Positions 1 to 7,542 of a stretch of DNA of 64,000 bases are shown piece by piece (the stretch's first letter is position 1; each line of letters begins with the position of its first letter). This DNA is from Pseudomonas sp. PSB18 (GTDB lineage Bacteria > Pseudomonadota > Gammaproteobacteria > Pseudomonadales > Pseudomonadaceae): assembly GCF_014596565.1 (NCBI RefSeq), contig NZ_NOIN01000016.1:37790-101789 (forward strand). Reading direction: 5' to 3'. The translations under genes were made by a program, and so were the position numbers. The notes beneath the pieces were generated by a model. That model was not told the origin of the DNA. It worked only from the letters and a program-made list of their open reading frames with translations, and did no database searches.

Positions 1-86
1 GTCGCTTGAGCAGTCTCGGCAAATGCGTTAGCCATGGTCAAGGTCAGTGCGGCAGCAGTAGCGGCAGTGATAGCGAACTTCTTCAT
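1..86 (-). CDS. Secreted protein, N-terminal fragment (possibly BON-domain protein)
   Basis: Only the first 28 codons are inside the window; the gene runs off the left edge. The start ATG is preceded by AGGAG at an 8-base spacing. The peptide begins MKKFAITAATAAALTLTMAN and continues AFAETAQAT: a lysine pair, a hydrophobic core and an AxA-type signal peptidase I site (AFA|E), so the product should be exported to the periplasm. Small BON-domain proteins of fluorescent pseudomonads start in a very similar way, which is why I suggest that family, but the diagnostic domain lies outside the window. The secretion signal is firm; the family is a guess. Confidence 0.5.
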   Translation of the reverse strand, partial: MKKFAITAATAAALTLTMANAFAETAQA

Positions 87-318
87 ACGAGTAACTCCTG
101 TTTTTCTCAGAAACTGCCGGAGGTGATTCCCGGCAGGGTTATCAGGAGTAGTGCGAAGGGTGTGCCAGTTTTGAGAAATTAATTAATTTGTTTAAAATCA
201 AAGTGTTAAGCGAAGCGGTCATTTTCATAATCTTGCAAAATGCATGACCTGCCAGTTATCTACATGCAACTTACCGGTTCTGTGTCCAACTTCTAAGCTT
301 ATGAATCGCGAAGACTTT

Positions 319-346
319 ATGTGACGGGAAGTGAATCCCGCCACAT
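319..346 (-). terminator. Hairpin just downstream of pilA
   Basis: An 11-bp stem (one G-U pair in the minus-strand RNA) with a 6-base loop starts 25 bases after the pilA stop codon. There is no U-run after it, so it may act as a 3' stabilising hairpin rather than a classical intrinsic terminator. Confidence 0.4.
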
Positions 347-371
347 GACCGACTCCAAATCACGGCGCTGC

Positions 372-776
372 TCAAGTGCCGGTGCAACCCGCCGGCAGAA
401 ACTCTTGGGCGGCAGTCGAGCCGCATGACCAGGCACCTGCCGCCGTGCGAGTGAGCGTGATGGTCTTGCCCATTACCTGACTGGGTGCTTTCGTGAGGGT
501 ACATACAAGGGTTCCCCCGGCGGCGGCCGTTCCCGAGACGGAAAACGTGCAGTTACTGGACGTCGGGAAGTTCATAAGGGCCGCTGTCGGGTCGGTACCT
601 TGATTGACCAGATCCTCGTACTGCACCTTCATCGCGCTGATTTCCCCAAGCCCCGCCGTGGCCTTCGCCCGCGCCTGATACTTGGAATACTGCGGCAACG
701 CAAACGTCGCCAGAATGCCGATAATCGCCACGACGATCAGCAGCTCGATCAACGTGAAACCATTCTGCTTGCTCAT
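372..776 (-). CDS. pilA: Type IV major pilin PilA
   Basis: Major structural subunit of the type IV pilus, made as a prepilin, cleaved and N-methylated by PilD (encoded nearby) and polymerised at the inner membrane. The start chosen is the ATG with GGAG six bases upstream; it gives 134 aa with the short leader MSMSKQNG and cleavage before FTLIELLIVVAIIGILATFA, the class III signal and N-terminal helix, including Glu5 of the mature protein. Four cysteines are present; the last two enclose a 12-residue loop ending F-L-P-x-G-C, like the disulfide loop of P. aeruginosa pilins. Mature length is about 126 aa, somewhat short for the family. It is divergent from pilBCD and has its own sigma-54 promoter. 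Confidence 0.93.
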   Translation of the reverse strand: MSKQNGFTLIELLIVVAIIGILATFALPQYSKYQARAKATAGLGEISAMKVQYEDLVNQGTDPTAALMNFPTSSNCTFSVSGTAAAGGTLVCTLTKAPSQVMGKTITLTRTAAGAWSCGSTAAQEFLPAGCTGT

Positions 777-791
777 AGACATCTCCATTAA

Positions 792-810
792 CATGAGGCG
801 AAATCTCATG
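792..810 (-). promoter_or_regulatory. Hairpin in the pilA 5' leader
   Basis: A perfect 6-bp inverted repeat (CATGAG/CTCATG, 7-base loop) lies between the predicted sigma-54 start point (about 814) and the pilA ribosome-binding site. It would fold at the extreme 5' end of the mRNA, where it could protect the message or affect translation. The structure is seen; the role is inferred. Confidence 0.4.
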
Positions 811-824
811 CTTGGAGGGTGTAT

Positions 825-840
825 TGCACGGCACATGCCA
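825..840 (-). promoter_or_regulatory. Sigma-54 promoter of pilA
   Basis: Minus strand reads TGGCATGTGCCGTGCA. Against the RpoN consensus TGGCACG-N4-TTGCW this has the invariant GG and GC at the right 12-base register and only two mismatches. It lies about 50 bases upstream of the pilA start. PilA transcription by RpoN with PilR is established in P. aeruginosa, and pilS/pilR are at 17.9-20.8 kb here. Confidence 0.85.
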
Positions 841-1000
841 ATCCCCGCGACCCTGCCAGCAAGAGCTTCTGGCCCAAGGAAGCCCAACGTCCTACCCCAA
901 CATCCGCACTATCTGACGTTTTTTGTCACCCGACCCCGCTGGTTTGGCGTCGATGCTTGACTAGGCTATAAGTCATGAACTGTCAGCAGTCGGTATCCCC

Positions 1001-2701
1001 ATGAATGACATCGCCCTCAGCGGCCTGACCAAGCAACTGGTGCTGGCCGAGCTGATCACCGAGCAAAGCGCGCAGCAGGCGCAGCAGCAAGCCCAACGCA
1101 ACCGCATGCCCCTGGTCAGCTATCTGGTGCAGAACAAACTGGTCCAGAGTCGCCAGGTTGCGGAAATCGCCTCGGAGCATTTCGGCGTCGCCCTGCTGGA
1201 CCTCAACAGCCTGGACAAGGAAAGCCAGCCCACCGGCCTGGTCAGTGAAAAACTGGTCCGGCAACACCATGCCCTGCCGCTATGGCGGCGCGGCAACAAG
1301 CTGTTCGTGGGGATCTCCGACCCCACCAACCACCAGGCCATCAACGACATCCAGTTCAGTACCGGCCTGACTACCGAAGCCATCCTGGTGGAGGACGACA
1401 AACTCAGCGACGCCATCGAGAAGTTTTTCGAATCCAGCACCACGGGCCTGGAAGGCATGGGTGATGTCGACCTCGATGGCCTGGACATCGAGTCGGATGA
1501 CGATCGCAAGCAGGACGCCATCGCCGGCCAGGACGCCGACGATGCGCCGGTGGTGCGGTTCGTCAACAAGATGCTGCTGGACGCGATCAAGGGCGGCTCT
1601 TCCGACCTGCACTTCGAACCCTATGAAAAATCCTACCGGGTGCGGGTGCGTACCGACGGCATGCTGCGGGAAGTGGCCAGGCCGCCGACCCAGCTAGCCA
1701 GCCGCATCGCCGCGCGCCTGAAGGTCATGGCCAGCCTGGATATTTCCGAGCGGCGCAAGCCGCAGGACGGCCGGTTGAAGATGCGCCTGTCGAAAACCAA
1801 GTCCATCGACTTCCGGGTCAATACCCTGCCCACGCTCTGGGGCGAAAAAGTGGTGATCCGGATCCTCGATCCTTCCAGCGCCCAAATGGGCATCGATGCC
1901 CTGGGCTACGAACCGGATCAGAAAGAGCTTTACCTCGCGGCGCTCAAACAACCACAAGGGCTGATCCTGGTCACCGGGCCGACCGGCTCGGGCAAGACGG
2001 TCTCGCTCTACACCGGCCTGAATATCCTCAATACCGTGGACATCAATATTTCCACCGCCGAAGACCCGGTGGAAATCAACATGGAAGGCATCAACCAGGT
2101 CAACGTAAACCCACGTCAGGGAATGGACTTTGCCCAGGCCCTGCGCTCGTTCCTGCGCCAGGACCCGGACGTGATCATGGTGGGCGAGATCCGCGACCTC
2201 GAAACGGCCGAAATCGCCATCAAGGCGGCCCAGACCGGGCACATGGTGCTCTCCACCCTGCACACCAACAGCGCCGCCGAAACCCTGATCCGCCTGCAGA
2301 ACATGGGCATTCCCGGCTTCAACATCGCCACGGCGGTCCACCTGATCATCGCCCAGCGCCTGGCGCGAAAACTGTGCAGCCAATGCAAGAAAGCCACGGA
2401 GATTCCCGAGGAAACCCTGCTCAAGGAAGGCTTCCCCAAGGAACGCATCGGCTCCTTCACGATCTATGAGCCGGTCGGTTGCGAACAGTGCAACAGCGGC
2501 TACAAAGGACGCGTGGGGGTTTATGAAGTGGTGAAAAACACACCCGAACTGCAACGGCTGATCATGGCCGAGGGCAATTCCCTGGAAATCGACCTGCAAA
2601 TGCGCAAGGACGGGTTCAACGACCTGCGCACTTCGGGGCTGCTCAAAGTGATGCAAGGCTTGACCAGCCTCGAAGAAATCAACCGGGTCACCAAGGACTG
2701 A
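1001..2701 (+). CDS. pilB: Type IV pilus extension ATPase PilB
   Basis: Hexameric cytoplasmic ATPase that powers pilus extension. The 566-aa length equals the usual PilB length. An N-terminal MshEN/GspE-N type region (about residues 50-150) precedes the ATPase core. Visible motifs are Walker A GPTGSGKT (about 326-333), the Asp box, Walker B around VIMVGEIRD (about 390-398), and a zinc tetracysteine CxxC (459/462) and CxxC (about 494/497) near the C-terminus. The stop is followed two bases later by the pilC start, so the genes are co-transcribed and probably translationally coupled. It diverges from pilA. No strong Shine-Dalgarno is visible before the ATG, but the length match supports this start. 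pilT/pilU, the retraction ATPases, are not in the window. Confidence 0.96.
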   Translation: MNDIALSGLTKQLVLAELITEQSAQQAQQQAQRNRMPLVSYLVQNKLVQSRQVAEIASEHFGVALLDLNSLDKESQPTGLVSEKLVRQHHALPLWRRGNKLFVGISDPTNHQAINDIQFSTGLTTEAILVEDDKLSDAIEKFFESSTTGLEGMGDVDLDGLDIESDDDRKQDAIAGQDADDAPVVRFVNKMLLDAIKGGSSDLHFEPYEKSYRVRVRTDGMLREVARPPTQLASRIAARLKVMASLDISERRKPQDGRLKMRLSKTKSIDFRVNTLPTLWGEKVVIRILDPSSAQMGIDALGYEPDQKELYLAALKQPQGLILVTGPTGSGKTVSLYTGLNILNTVDINISTAEDPVEINMEGINQVNVNPRQGMDFAQALRSFLRQDPDVIMVGEIRDLETAEIAIKAAQTGHMVLSTLHTNSAAETLIRLQNMGIPGFNIATAVHLIIAQRLARKLCSQCKKATEIPEETLLKEGFPKERIGSFTIYEPVGCEQCNSGYKGRVGVYEVVKNTPELQRLIMAEGNSLEIDLQMRKDGFNDLRTSGLLKVMQGLTSLEEINRVTKD

Positions 2702-2703
2702 AC

Positions 2704-3921
2704 ATGGCGGTCAAGGCAGTAAAAACCGACACCTACACCTGGGAAGGCAAAGACCGCAAAGGCACGAAGGTGTCCGGTGAGCTGACCGGCCAGAGCCCGG
2801 CCCTGGTCAAGGCGCAACTGCGCAAACAAGGTATCAACCCGGAAAAGGTGCGCAAGAAGTCCACCTCGATATTCGGCAAGGGCAAACGCATCAAGCCGCT
2901 GGATATTGCCCTTTTCACCCGCCAGATGGCGACGATGCTCAAGGCCGGTGTTCCCCTGCTGCAAGCCTTCGACATCATTGGCGAGGGCTTCGACAATGCC
3001 AACATGCGCAAGCTGGTGGAAGAGGTGAAACAGGAGGTCGCCGCCGGCAACAGTTTCGCTGCGTCGTTGCGCAAGTGCCCGCAGTACTTCGACGAGCTGT
3101 ACTGCAACCTGGTGGACGCCGGTGAACAGGCCGGCGCCCTGGACACCTTGCTGGACCGGGTCGCGACCTACAAGGAAAAGAGCGAAGCCCTCAAGGCGAA
3201 GATCAAGAAAGCCATGACCTATCCAACGGCCGTTGTGCTCGTCGCGGCAGTGGTCACGGGCATTCTGCTGGTAAAGGTGGTGCCGCAGTTCGAATCGGTG
3301 TTTTCCGGGTTCGGCGCGCAGTTGCCTGCCTTCACCCTGATGGTCATCGGCCTGTCGGAGTTCATGCAAGAGTCGTGGTGGTTGCTGCTGGGCGGGGCGG
3401 TGGGCGCGTTTTTTGGTGTGAAGTACGCGCTCAAACGCTCCCAGGGCTTTCGTGACTGGCGCGATAAATGGTTGCTCAAGCTGCCGCTGGTAGGTGCCCT
3501 GATGTACAAATCCGCGGTCGCCCGCTACGCCAGGACGCTGTCCACTACCTTCGCCGCCGGCGTACCACTGGTGGAGGCGCTGGATTCAGTCTCCGGTGCC
3601 ACCGGCAACGTGGTGTTCAAACGTGCGGTCCAGCGCATCCGGCAAGATGTCTCGACCGGCATGCAGTTGAATTTTTCCATGCGCGCCTCAGGCATATTTC
3701 CGAACCTGGCGATCCAGATGACTGCCATCGGCGAGGAATCCGGGGCGCTGGACGATATGCTCGACAAGGTGGCAGGTTTCTATGAGGCCGAGGTCGACAA
3801 CCTGGTGGACAACCTCACCAGCCTGATGGAACCGTTCATCATGGTGGTCCTGGGGGTGGTCGTCGGCGGCCTGGTGGTTGCCATGTACCTGCCCATCTTT
3901 CAACTCGGCTCTGCGATCTGA
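2704..3921 (+). CDS. pilC: Type IV pilus inner-membrane platform protein PilC
   Basis: Polytopic platform protein that couples PilB to pilin insertion. It has 405 aa, the normal length. Two tandem GspF/T2SSF domains are visible (about residues 70-195 and 275-398), with membrane segments at roughly 172-195, 220-245 and 375-400. The domain repeats carry the family pattern F-T-R-Q-M-A-T-M-L-K-A-G-V-P and the matching R-T-L-S-T-T-F-A-A-G-V-P. It is the middle gene of the pilBCD operon, two bases after pilB and one base before the pilD start. Confidence 0.95.
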   Translation: MAVKAVKTDTYTWEGKDRKGTKVSGELTGQSPALVKAQLRKQGINPEKVRKKSTSIFGKGKRIKPLDIALFTRQMATMLKAGVPLLQAFDIIGEGFDNANMRKLVEEVKQEVAAGNSFAASLRKCPQYFDELYCNLVDAGEQAGALDTLLDRVATYKEKSEALKAKIKKAMTYPTAVVLVAAVVTGILLVKVVPQFESVFSGFGAQLPAFTLMVIGLSEFMQESWWLLLGGAVGAFFGVKYALKRSQGFRDWRDKWLLKLPLVGALMYKSAVARYARTLSTTFAAGVPLVEALDSVSGATGNVVFKRAVQRIRQDVSTGMQLNFSMRASGIFPNLAIQMTAIGEESGALDDMLDKVAGFYEAEVDNLVDNLTSLMEPFIMVVLGVVVGGLVVAMYLPIFQLGSAI

Positions 3922-3922
3922 C

Positions 3923-4792
3923 ATGCCCCTGACCGAATTCTTCGTGATTTATCCCCTGGCCTTTGTGCTGGCGGCGCTTTTGCTCGGGCTGATCGTCGGC
4001 AGCTTTCTCAATGTCCTGGTGTGGCGCCTGCCCAAGATGCTCACCCGGGAATGGCGGCTGCAAGCCCACGACCTGCTGGGCCTGCCTGCCGAAACACCCG
4101 GCCCGGCCTACAACCTGATGCTGCCTCATTCCCAATGCACCCATTGCGGCCACCGCATCCGGGCCTGGGAAAATATCCCGTTGTTCAGCTACCTCCTGCT
4201 GCGTGGCCGCTGCTCCAGTTGTGCCACCCCCATTGGGCGACGTTACCCCCTGACCGAACTGGCCTGCGGTGTGCTGTCGGCGTTCGTCGCCTGGCAGTTC
4301 GGCTTCGGCTGGCAGGCCGCGCTGGTGATGGTCTTGAGCTGGGGCCTGCTGGGCATGAGCCTGATCGATGCCGAGCATCAACTGCTGCCCGATACCCTGG
4401 TGCTGCCCTTGTTGTGGCTGGGACTGATCGTCAACAGCTTCGGGCTGTTCGTCTCGTTGAACCAGGCGGTTTGGGGAGCGGTGGCCGGTTATCTGGCGCT
4501 GTGGTCGGTATTCTGGATCTTCAAGTTGATGACCGGCAAGGAAGGCATGGGCTACGGAGACTTCAAGCTGCTGGCGATGCTGGGGGCCTGGGGCGGCTGG
4601 CAGATCCTGCCGCTGACACTGCTGCTGTCGTCGCTGGTGGGCGCCGTGGTCGGCGTCATTGTGTTGCGCATGCGAAATGCTCCGGCTTCGACCCAGATCC
4701 CCTTTGGGCCCTATTTGGCCATTGCCGGCTGGATTGCCTTGCTCTGGGGTGGTCAAATAACCGACTTCTATTGGCACTCTGTCGGTTTCTAA
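3923..4792 (+). CDS. pilD: Prepilin peptidase / N-methyltransferase PilD
   Basis: Integral membrane aspartyl protease that removes the leader of prepilins and pseudopilins and methylates the new N-terminus. It should process PilA, PilE, FimU, PilV, PilW and PilX encoded here, and also type II secretion pseudopilins. Start at the ATG one base after the pilC stop gives 289 aa. The cytoplasmic zinc-type cysteines fall at C72, C75, C97 and C100, the two catalytic aspartates at D149 (LIDAEH) and D213 (GYGD), the same numbering as I recall for P. aeruginosa PilD. About eight transmembrane segments. An in-frame start 45 bases upstream would overlap pilC and is unlikely. Confidence 0.96.
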   Translation: MPLTEFFVIYPLAFVLAALLLGLIVGSFLNVLVWRLPKMLTREWRLQAHDLLGLPAETPGPAYNLMLPHSQCTHCGHRIRAWENIPLFSYLLLRGRCSSCATPIGRRYPLTELACGVLSAFVAWQFGFGWQAALVMVLSWGLLGMSLIDAEHQLLPDTLVLPLLWLGLIVNSFGLFVSLNQAVWGAVAGYLALWSVFWIFKLMTGKEGMGYGDFKLLAMLGAWGGWQILPLTLLLSSLVGAVVGVIVLRMRNAPASTQIPFGPYLAIAGWIALLWGGQITDFYWHSVGF

Positions 4793-4802
4793 TGATTTCC
4801 TT

Positions 4803-5426
4803 ATGAACAATCCCGTGGAAAAACCCTGGATTCTTGGCCTGACCGGCGGTATCGGCAGCGGCAAAAGTGCTGCGGCCCAGCATTTCATCGACCTGGGTGT
4901 GCATGTGATCGACGCCGATCATGCCGCGCGCTGGGTGGTCGAACCGGGGCGTCCGGCACTGGCGAAAATCGCCGAACACTTCGGCCCGGACGTGCTGCAG
5001 GCCGACGGAACGCTGGATCGCGCGGCCCTGCGCAAACTGATTTTCGAGAACGCCGATGAGCGTCGCTGGCTCGAAGCGCTGCTGCATCCGTTGATCGCCG
5101 ACGAAATTGCCCATCACCTGGCCCAGGCCCGCTCGTCATACGCAATCCTCGTATCGCCGCTGTTGATCGAGTCAGGGCAGTACGCCATGACCCAACGCAT
5201 CCTGGTGATCGACGCACCCGAACAACTTCAGATCGAACGGACCTTGCAGCGCGACCAGATCAGCGAGCAACAGGTCCAGGCGATCCTCAAGGCACAGTCC
5301 AGTCGCCAGGATCGCCTGAACCATGCCGACGATGTGGTGGTCAACGACCGCGACCTCGCCTGGCTGCACAGCGAGGTCGAACGCCTGCATCACTCTTACC
5401 TTACATTGCGTGGAGGCCAGTCATGA
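4803..5426 (+). CDS. coaE: Dephospho-CoA kinase
   Basis: Last step of coenzyme A synthesis: ATP-dependent phosphorylation of the 3'-hydroxyl of dephospho-CoA, in the cytoplasm. It has 207 aa, normal for CoaE. The P-loop GLTGGIGSGKS is at residues about 11-21, followed by the family's DADH motif (about residue 37) and a lid region rich in Q and R (about 135-170). It lies 10 bases after pilD and overlaps yacG by four bases (ATGA), the conserved pilD-coaE-yacG arrangement of gammaproteobacteria. Confidence 0.95.
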   Translation: MNNPVEKPWILGLTGGIGSGKSAAAQHFIDLGVHVIDADHAARWVVEPGRPALAKIAEHFGPDVLQADGTLDRAALRKLIFENADERRWLEALLHPLIADEIAHHLAQARSSYAILVSPLLIESGQYAMTQRILVIDAPEQLQIERTLQRDQISEQQVQAILKAQSSRQDRLNHADDVVVNDRDLAWLHSEVERLHHSYLTLRGGQS

Positions 5427-5629
5427 GCCAGACCCCAACCGTTGATTGCCCGACTTGCGGCGCCCCTGTCGAATGGAGCCCGGAGAGCAAGTTCCGGCCA
5501 TTCTGTTCCGATCGCTGCAAACTCATCGACCTGGGCGCCTGGGCGTCGGAAGAACACAAGATCCCCGTCAGCCCCGATGCCGAGGACGAGCTGTTCAGCG
5601 AAGACTTCAATCCTCGCTCACACCATTGA
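5423..5629 (+). CDS. yacG: DNA gyrase inhibitor / zinc protein YacG
   Basis: Small zinc-finger protein of 68 aa; the E. coli homologue binds GyrB and inhibits gyrase. Four cysteines C9, C12, C28 and C32 form the C-x2-C...C-x3-C zinc site (CPTC...CSDRC). The C-terminal tail is acidic. It starts inside the coaE stop codon (ATGA), so translation is coupled. It converges with the permease gene on the minus strand across a 39-base gap. Confidence 0.93.
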   Translation: MSQTPTVDCPTCGAPVEWSPESKFRPFCSDRCKLIDLGAWASEEHKIPVSPDAEDELFSEDFNPRSHH

Positions 5630-5668
5630 AGCCGTCGTCCTGGACACTGCGCACGGCCTTGGCATGAA

Positions 5669-6355
5669 TCAAGGCTTGTCGTTGTCGTTCCAGGGTGCCG
5701 ACAGATAGCGCGTGCGGTTGAAGGTTTCCAGCCATTCGGGGCTGAATACCACCAGCGCGCTGATCACCATGCCGTTGATGAACGCTTCGGGAAAAATGAT
5801 CAACCAGAGGTAGCCGACGAAATCGCTCAGCCAATAAGGCATGGCGAACACCCCGTCGTACCACAGCAGGCACAGCCCCAGCAGCAGGCACAGCAACGCC
5901 GACAGGGCGGCGGCGAGAAATCCCGAACAGAAGATATACACAAACAGATTACGCGGTTGGGCACGCTCCACCAGGATCGCGCAGCATTCGGTGACCAGCA
6001 CCGGTAGCAGGATCAACAGCACCCCGTTCACACCCAGTGCCAGCATGTCCTGGCGCCCCAGCAGCACCAGCGCAAGCTGGGCAATGAGGCCACCAAGGAT
6101 CGCCAGCGGCCAGTCCAGCAGCAGTGTCACGGCGGTCATGCCAATGAAGTGATAAGACACACCGGTGTCGAAATCCCGTCGCACCAGCCACAACATGAAC
6201 AACGCCAGCACCGTGCCGAACAGCAGGTGCTGGCGACGGCTGTCCGTAAACAGCTCCACCCACGGCGCCCGCCACGCCGCCCAGGCCAGCATCGGGACAT
6301 AGATCAACCAGCCAACCGCAAGCGTCTGGGGTGAGAGCAGTTCGGCTCCGATCAT
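5669..6355 (-). CDS. Energy-coupling-factor-type ABC transporter permease (CbiM-like)
   Basis: A 228-aa membrane protein with about six or seven hydrophobic segments. It has the N-terminal M-I-G-A-E-L-L-S start and a histidine in a membrane-proximal stretch (S-Y-H-F-I-G-M-T), and the general look of CbiM/NikM-type substrate components of ECF transporters, which import cobalt, nickel or vitamins. No ECF ATPase or T component is next to it, so it may be a solitary member using distant partners or acting alone. The substrate cannot be told from the sequence. Confidence 0.65.
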   Translation of the reverse strand: MIGAELLSPQTLAVGWLIYVPMLAWAAWRAPWVELFTDSRRQHLLFGTVLALFMLWLVRRDFDTGVSYHFIGMTAVTLLLDWPLAILGGLIAQLALVLLGRQDMLALGVNGVLLILLPVLVTECCAILVERAQPRNLFVYIFCSGFLAAALSALLCLLLGLCLLWYDGVFAMPYWLSDFVGYLWLIIFPEAFINGMVISALVVFSPEWLETFNRTRYLSAPWNDNDKP

Positions 6356-6384
6356 GTGACTACACCTTTTTACCCTTGTGTTCC

Positions 6385-6407
6385 GTGGCGAGGGAGCTTA
6401 CTCCCGC
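6385..6407. repeat. GTGGCGAGGG-type palindromic repeat (degenerate)
   Basis: GTGGCGAGGGAGCTTACTCC followed by CGC: the inner GGGAG-CTTA-CTCCC is a perfect small hairpin. It resembles the palindromic elements at 28219-28250 and 42096-42121, a repeat family different from the GTGGGAGCGAGC REPs. It lies in the 207-base gap between the divergent permease and DUF1780 genes. Confidence 0.5.
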
Positions 6408-6562
6408 AGAGCAGTGCAGCAGCCCCCTTCCCAGGGGCTTCGCCCGCAAGCGGGGTCTTCCTCGCTACCGTCGTTTCATGTCGGCAGTCTACACCGGCTC
6501 GGATAACCACTAATCAACGCAACGCTTCCAGCTTGTCGCAATTGAACGCTAAGCTTGAGTTC

Positions 6563-7189
6563 ATGGATGATTCCGATTATTTACGCCTGCTGACCATCGC
6601 GGCCGAGCAAGCCAACGCCTTTCTCTCCAATGCCCGCAAATGGGAGCGTGAGCGTTGGGTCTGCCAGCGACTGCTGCAAGGGCTGAACGTGCCCTACCGC
6701 GCCGACGAGTTCGCCCCCGCCGGGGAACCACCGGACGTGTTGTTCCGTGATGCCAACTTCGAAGTGTTCTTCGTCCTCGACGAGGGTCGGCGGCTCAATG
6801 ACGAATGGCGTGACGAACTGCAACGCCGTCGCAGCGCATTCTCCCTGAGCCAACTGGTGCGCCGCGAAGCCAAGCCCAGGCGGATCCCGGCCAATGAATT
6901 CCTGCTGAGGTTGGCACCGACCCTGCGCAAGAAAGCCCATAACTACACCGAACGCGGCATGGACCTGGGAGAGCTGGATATCATTGCCTTCGCCAGCCTC
7001 AAGCGTGAAGTGCTGGACCTCAACAGCCATTTCCCGCCCCCCACCGAATACCTGCGCCAGGGCTGGCGCTCGCTGTCGCTGGTAGGGCCGACCTTCGCCC
7101 GAGTGTTGTTCGCCCACCCCGATGCGCCGGATTTCCTGCGGGGCAACCTGGGACGCAGCATCGTGTTCGATGTGGGGATCAGCCTGTAA
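6563..7189 (+). CDS. DUF1780 family protein
   Basis: Conserved cytoplasmic protein of 208 aa found in Pseudomonas and relatives; no biochemical role is known to me. I chose the ATG giving MDDSDYLRLLTIAAEQAN because the extended frame upstream (from 6356) runs through a palindromic repeat and looks noncoding. The sequence is mixed charged and soluble, with an R/K-rich central stretch (about residues 85-120), and no signal or membrane segment. It is followed after 98 bases by the small DUF3094 gene, a conserved pair. Confidence 0.7.
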   Translation: MDDSDYLRLLTIAAEQANAFLSNARKWERERWVCQRLLQGLNVPYRADEFAPAGEPPDVLFRDANFEVFFVLDEGRRLNDEWRDELQRRRSAFSLSQLVRREAKPRRIPANEFLLRLAPTLRKKAHNYTERGMDLGELDIIAFASLKREVLDLNSHFPPPTEYLRQGWRSLSLVGPTFARVLFAHPDAPDFLRGNLGRSIVFDVGISL

Positions 7190-7287
7190 AGCATCACCGC
7201 GTCCACCGAACGGCTATGCTGTTCGCAGCCGCAAGCAATCCCCTGTAACGTACGCACACTTCGCAACGTCTACCTGACGAGGCCTTT

Positions 7288-7461
7288 ATGACCAGCCGCC
7301 TGAACCCTGACGACCAGAAGCATGTCGAAGAGTACCTGCAACTGTCCCAGCACCGAGTCGAGCGCCGGCCTTTCCGGCCGTGGATGCTCCTGGTGGTGGT
7401 ACTGGCCGTGACGATCGGCCTGGGCCTGTTGAGCCGACTGATCAGTTACCTGACGCTATGA
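7288..7461 (+). CDS. DUF3094 family small membrane protein
   Basis: A 57-aa protein. GAGG lies five bases before the ATG. The N-terminal half is charged and probably cytoplasmic (starts MTSRLNPDDQKHVEEYLQLS), and a single membrane helix fills the C-terminal half (W-M-L-L-V-V-V-L-A-V-T-I-G-L-G-L-L). This matches the DUF3094 layout of Pseudomonas proteins. The function is unknown; a small membrane-associated regulator or subunit is possible. Confidence 0.75.
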   Translation: MTSRLNPDDQKHVEEYLQLSQHRVERRPFRPWMLLVVVLAVTIGLGLLSRLISYLTL

Positions 7462-7542
7462 GCGGCCTGCTATCGAGGGATACGACACTGGCGCTCGCGA
7501 GGGTAACGACACCGATTTCCTTTAGCCTTGCGAGATATCCCC

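Noticed and set aside
777..887. Longer pilA start at 887
   Set aside because: It would include the sigma-54 promoter and 5' hairpin in coding sequence, and gives a leader far too long for PilD substrates.
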